Below, in pieces: positions 60,402-64,000 of a DNA stretch of 64,000 nt. Source of the stretch: Lingula anatina (lineage: Eukaryota > Brachiopoda > Lingulata > Lingulida > Lingulidae); NCBI RefSeq assembly GCF_001039355.2, contig NW_019774092.1:486184-550183 (forward strand), written 5' to 3'. Numbering within the stretch: the first letter of the stretch is position 1; each line of letters opens with the position of its first letter. The notes under the pieces are model-generated. The model was not told where the DNA came from, searched no databases, and worked only from the letters and a program-made list of their open reading frames with translations. A program made the translations under genes and the position numbers.

Positions 60402-62113
60402 ACAAACCAAAACTCATGACTCACTTACCAAATAAGAGACAGTTACCCTTATTACATGCACTAGGAATTATTGTAAAAAAATATATAGGACATTTACATG
60501 AGCAAGCATTACCTTGAATAACATTCTTAATACATCCAGGTGCACTGACTGGATAAGAGCTCGTGATAAGAGCTTGTGTATTCAGCCACATGGATATGAC
60601 AAACTGGGCTCTAAAACTCAAAACTCTCACAAATTGCGACAGCACATGACCATGGCAATTGATTGAAAGCATTAGCAAAAGCAATGCAATACTTGTGTGT
60701 CCTGAAGTTAAATTGTAGCCTCGATCTCTATGAAAATTTTATAGCCACATGAAGTGAAAATGTCATAGTGCAATAACATGAAAATTTATTTTATTTAAGT
60801 ACCAATAAAGAGATTAATTTAATTAATAGGAATATCATAATTAACTCGTTGCAAATAATAGCCTCTAAACAAGTGGTGATATAGCTATAAGCACTCGGTT
60901 GCAAATTGTGATGTATTTCAGTTAGGCAAGAGCAACATATAGTAATGTTTTCGTGCCATCACAATTTGCGAAGCTTTCAAGTTATCGAGCCCTGATATGA
61001 ATGCTGTGAAAGTCACAGATGTGCAAAAACCTATGACATATCAATCCAGCCATCAAATCCCACTGGCATCAGAAACTCTCTATTTGATCTTTCAAGTTTG
61101 TGACCCGTTGTAATTTTAAAAAAGGTGGTTTCCAATAAAATGTCAGCTTAAATTCAATGCTTCACTGAAAGCATAAATGTAAATTTATAAGACGTTTGAT
61201 TGAAATATTGATAAATCAAAAATTTGTGAACATATTTAATAGTTAACAACTATTTATCATAGGATGCCTTTGTGCTCCTACCTCAATAACATTCTGGAAT
61301 TAAACAAAATTTTCTGAGCAAGAAGAAAAGTTATTTTAATCTTATGAGGCAAAAATAATTATTTCCTTCAAAACGGAAAGCAACTGTAGATTCCCAGTAA
61401 CAACATAAACTACTTCTACTAACTTCTTATATGAATCAATTAAAGTCCCAAGTCGTAACCAAATCATTCTCTGGTTCAGCCAATAATAGCTTTCTAGGGC
61501 ATATGGAACTGTGTTCTTTTGGTATCTCTCTAAGTTATACTAGGTAAAACTAAATGGTGGCAAAATATATGTTTTTTTAAAATTTATTTATTTATTTTTA
61601 TTTGGTGGGGGGAGGCATATATTTGACTTTAAATGCATCTTAAATATTACAGAGTAATGAATTTAACAAATTGCATAACACATTAATCTATTTGGATAGT
61701 GGGGAGATTTTTTAAAGTCACCACACAAACCAATTAGGAAAAGAAAGTGAAAATCAAAGAGTATGATGGGATGGGAGGGGGGAGAGACTGCATAAATGCT
61801 GGCCTGTTTACAAAATCGTACATTACGCGTAAACTCGTCCACTTTTTAGATTGAAAGTTCATGACGATTTAATCATACCGGTAAAAGTGTGTATTTCATT
61901 AAAATATAAGTTCATACCTGCAGTATAAGCTAGAGGTTGTCTTTCCTGGAGACGTTGCGTCGATGAAAGGGGTACATGTTTGGGTTCCGAGGAAAATACC
62001 ACGTCTGGTTTAAAATTCACCCCTGGCAACGCGCTTTGCATATTTCCCACATTCTGAGTTAGCTGGACAGCAGCGGGATTAAATCCCGCGAGCTGCCGAA
62101 TGGCGCGATACAT
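57197..62113 (-). CDS. UQCRFS1: Cytochrome b-c1 complex Rieske iron-sulfur subunit
   Basis: Five exons on the minus strand (62113-61918, 60286-60218, 59927-59811, 59150-58845, 57360-57197) give 283 residues with consistent phases. The protein carries the 2Fe-2S centre of mitochondrial respiratory complex III and passes electrons from ubiquinol to cytochrome c1. Exons 1-2 form the mitochondrial targeting region ([20 protein letters not shown]). Exon 3 leads to the single membrane anchor, completed in exon 4 ([15 protein letters not shown]). Exon 4 has [13 protein letters not shown] and [19 protein letters not shown]. Exon 5 has [20 protein letters not shown]. All cluster ligands and the disulphide cysteines are present. 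The last residues DDGRLIVG match the family end. Confidence 0.97.
57410..57835. repeat. Three-unit minisatellite (~145 bp units) in Rieske intron 4
   Basis: Units start near 57412, 57560 and 57700. Each contains CTCTGCCAGTTTT (weaker in the middle unit), TTGCAAAGT.CAGTTCAT, AAAAGTAGGTCAAAGGTCA-type sequence, AAGGT.A..GTTAGATTG and TTCCTATTCAAGTTCAA or close variants. The repeated AGGTCA half-sites make nuclear-receptor-like motifs. Confidence 0.8.
57486..57498. promoter_or_regulatory. Perfect DR1 motif (nuclear-receptor type) in Rieske intron 4
   Basis: AGGTCAAAGGTCA is two AGGTCA half-sites with one base between, the sequence bound by HNF4, RXR and PPAR-type receptors. A second perfect copy is at 58308-58320. 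As this one is part of a minisatellite, it may be incidental. Confidence 0.35.
58308..58320. promoter_or_regulatory. Second perfect DR1 motif in Rieske intron 4
   Basis: AGGTCAAAGGTCA outside the main minisatellite but within similar GGTCA-rich sequence. Function unproven. Confidence 0.35.
59191..59583. mobile_element. ~393-bp palindromic MITE in Rieske intron 3
   Basis: The left end GTACTATGAAGTGCCGAATA and the inverse of the right end (TATTATTTGGCACTTCAGAG plus TAC) pair at most positions over about 30 bp. Short GGCAC.AT.ATT motifs recur inside in both orientations, and the interior is non-coding. It looks like a non-autonomous inverted-repeat element lying between Rieske exons 3 and 4. 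Confidence 0.65.
60352..60399. repeat. (TA)n microsatellite in Rieske intron 1
   Basis: A pure TA tract of about 48 bases, upstream of exon 2 on the minus strand. Confidence 0.95.
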
Positions 62114-62164
62114 CTTTGTAAGGATTTACAGTGCCCCGTTTAGGCACCTTCAAGATTACAAAAC

Positions 62165-62173
62165 CAAAATGGC
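62165..62173. promoter_or_regulatory. YY1-like motif upstream of the Rieske start
   Basis: CAAAATGGC lies about 50 bases upstream of the start codon. It resembles the AA.ATGGC core of YY1 sites that are frequent at promoters of nuclear genes for respiratory subunits. Seen by motif only. Confidence 0.35.
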
Positions 62174-62437
62174 TACCAGCTCTAGCGTTAAACTGCCGTA
62201 AAAAGATACTTGAGACTTTTACGACAACGAGTCCAACTAACGCAATCACGTTCCACCCAGCCTAGTCACGTCTACCCAAAATAGAGAAATCCTGCTGATA
62301 AACAACAATATATGGTTTTAAGCCCACATCGGAATATCATGCCGTCGAACAGTTGTTCAATGCAGTTTTTCAGTCAAACAAGCCCAACCAACAACAACCA
62401 ACATTAGCACCTACAAAACTAGAAATAAAAGCACTCT

Positions 62438-62798
62438 GAGAGCGCAGACCTCCACCAAGGCAGCAATTTTTATTATTGATTATTGATTGATTATTGATCC
62501 AGATCACCACCAAAAACCAATCACTTCTAAGTTAACCCATTTCTGACCTACCCTGAAAATTTCATCGAAATTCATCCATACCTTTTTGAGTTATGTTGAT
62601 GGCAGACAGACAGACAGACAAACTAGAGAAGCACTCAGAGAGCGCAGACCTCCGCCAAGGCAGCAAAGTCTCGATCCATTCAATTCCGTTTCACCCCTAA
62701 ATTTTGGATATTTGTGATTACTGATTGATTATTGATCCGGATCACCACCAAAAACTATCTATAGGCCTAATCATCCGTTCCTTGGCCCACTTCTGACA
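62438..62798. repeat. Dispersed repeat monomers with GACA tail (first set)
   Basis: Two ~200-bp monomers begin GAGAGCGCAGACCTCC.CCAA, contain GATCC.GATCACCACCAAAAA and a TTCATCCATA..TTTTTGAG block, and the first ends in (GACA)n. The consensus is clearly that of a dispersed repeat arranged head to tail. I do not assign it to a named family. Confidence 0.75.
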
Positions 62799-62800
62799 NG

Positions 62801-62905
62801 TTTAAAATTCACCCCTGGCAACGCGCTTTGCATATTTCCCACATTCTGAGTTAGCTGGACAGCAGCGGGATTAAATCCCGCGAGCTGCCGAATGGCGCGA
62901 TACAT
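62801..62905 (-). pseudogene. Partial second copy of Rieske exon 1
   Basis: Encodes the first 35 residues ([11 protein letters not shown] to GVNFK) identically to the exon at 61918-62113, then stops at the n at 62799. It has no following exons. It is best explained as the overlapping end of another contig rather than a gene duplicate. Confidence 0.88.
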
Positions 62906-63235
62906 CTTTGTAAGGATTTACAGTGCCCCGTTTAGGCACCTTCAAGATTACAAAACCAAAATGGCTACCAGCTCTAGCGTTAAACTACCGTAAAAAGATA
63001 CTTGAGACTTTTACGACAACGAGTCCAACTAACGCAATCACGTTCCACCCAGCCTAGTCACGTCTACCCAAAATAGAGAAATCCTGCTGATAAACAACAA
63101 ATTAATATATGGTTTTAAGCCCACATCGGAATATCATGCCGTCGAACAGTTGTTCAATGCATTTTTTCAGTCAAACAAGCCCAACCAACAACAACCAACA
63201 TTAGCACCTACAAAACTAGAAATAAAAGCACTCTG

Positions 63236-63840
63236 AGAGCGCAGACCTCCACCAAGGCAGCAATTTTTTATTATTGATTATTGATTGATTATTGATCCAG
63301 ATCACCACCAAAAACTAATCACTTCTAAGTTAACCCATTTCTGACCTACCCTGAAAATTTCATCGAAATTCATCCATAACTTTTTGAGTAATGTTGATGG
63401 CAGACAGACAGACAGACAGACAAACTAGAGAAGCACTCAGAGAGCGCAGACCTCCGCCAAGGCAGCAAAGTCTCGATCCATTCAATTCCGTTTCACCCCT
63501 AAATTTTGGATATTTGCGATTACTGATTGATTATTGATCCGGATCACCACCAAAAACTATCTATAGGCCTAATCATCCGTTCCTTGGCCCACTTCTGACA
63601 GTTCCTAAAATTTTCATCAAAATCGGCCCATAACTTAGTTTTTAGATTACTGATTGATCCGGATCACCACCAACACTTATCATCTGTTCCTTGGCCCACT
63701 TCTGACAGTTCCTGAAAATTTCATCAAAACCGGTCCATATGTACTTTTTGAGACATATGTTGATGACAGACAGACAGACAAGTAAACAACAAACAAACAA
63801 ACAGGAGTGAAAACATAACCTCCTTGGCTGAGGTAAAAAT
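63236..63840. repeat. Dispersed repeat monomers with GACA tails (second set)
   Basis: Two monomers repeating those at 62438-62798, then a third partial monomer ending with (GACA)n, an AAAC-rich tail and CATAACCTCCTTGGCTGAGG. The last part probably marks the true 3' end of the repeat family. Confidence 0.75.
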
Positions 63841-64000
63841 ACCCTGTCATATAAAGGACTAGTTTATTAATTTACTTTTGCGACGTAATAATTCAAACTT
63901 TTCTCCACTGTAATTCTTTTTATCATTCAAAAAGCGACATCACGGCGTAAAATAAAAAAAAAAAAAAACAGCAGCACTACACACTCTTTCTCAACATATA

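Larger units (their letters stand above)
62008..62798. repeat. Direct duplication at the right edge, first unit, ending at n 62799
   Basis: Spans most of Rieske exon 1, its upstream region and two dispersed-repeat monomers. The same sequence restarts right after the n at 62800 and continues to about 63600, then reads on into new sequence. The overlap therefore looks like the shared end of two contigs. Confidence 0.92.

Noticed and set aside
62438-63840. CRISPR-like array of ~200-bp units
   Set aside because: Units are long, imperfect and lack unique spacers. They are head-to-tail dispersed repeats with GACA tails in a eukaryotic genome.

Overview
This is nuclear DNA of an animal: AT-rich, with genes split into many short exons by GT-AG introns, long microsatellites, Tc1-type transposons and no operons. 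The gene set (12-transmembrane adenylate cyclase, secreted C1q-domain protein, MYORG-type GH31 glycosidase, mitochondrial Rieske protein, tRNA-Arg) plus the repeat content suggests a marine invertebrate, most likely a lophotrochozoan such as a mollusc or brachiopod. A cephalochordate or other invertebrate deuterostome cannot be excluded.

Layout. 1-12937 is mostly non-coding, with one candidate 3' terminal exon (134-302), microsatellites and a small MITE (8818-8991). From 12938 the window enters the adenylate cyclase locus on the + strand. Its first five coding exons occur twice, at 15183-19731 and 27973-32155. The second set reads on through 19 more exons to a stop at 48049, giving 24 exons and 1239 residues with all splice phases consistent. 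A C1q-domain gene lies on the opposite strand inside cyclase intron 5. It is complete at 34675-36780 and has a truncated duplicate at 22229-24118. A tRNA-Arg(CCU) lies antisense in cyclase intron 19. A decayed Tc1 element follows at 49602-51259. Next is a two-exon GH31 gene (53353-55661, +) with a TATA box, then the five-exon Rieske gene (57197-62113, -). The right edge is a repeat array plus a second partial copy of Rieske exon 1.

The strongest structural observation concerns three isolated single n characters, at 16034, 24119 and 62799. Each sits exactly at the join of a direct duplication, of about 0.33 kb, 11-12 kb and 0.79 kb. This is what results when overlapping contigs, probably alternative haplotypes, are laid end to end instead of merged. 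I therefore read the doubled cyclase 5' half, the doubled C1q gene and the extra Rieske exon 1 as probable assembly duplications, so the window carries a hidden two-haplotype comparison. One haplotype has a 1.67 kb Tc1 derivative (25649-27313) that the other lacks.

I see no prokaryote-type system, no CRISPR and no viral genome. The most interesting biology is the nested C1q gene, a triplet of CRE-like sites inside an adenylate cyclase intron, Tc1 derivatives with very long inverted arms, and several strong hairpins, one beside a cyclase splice acceptor.
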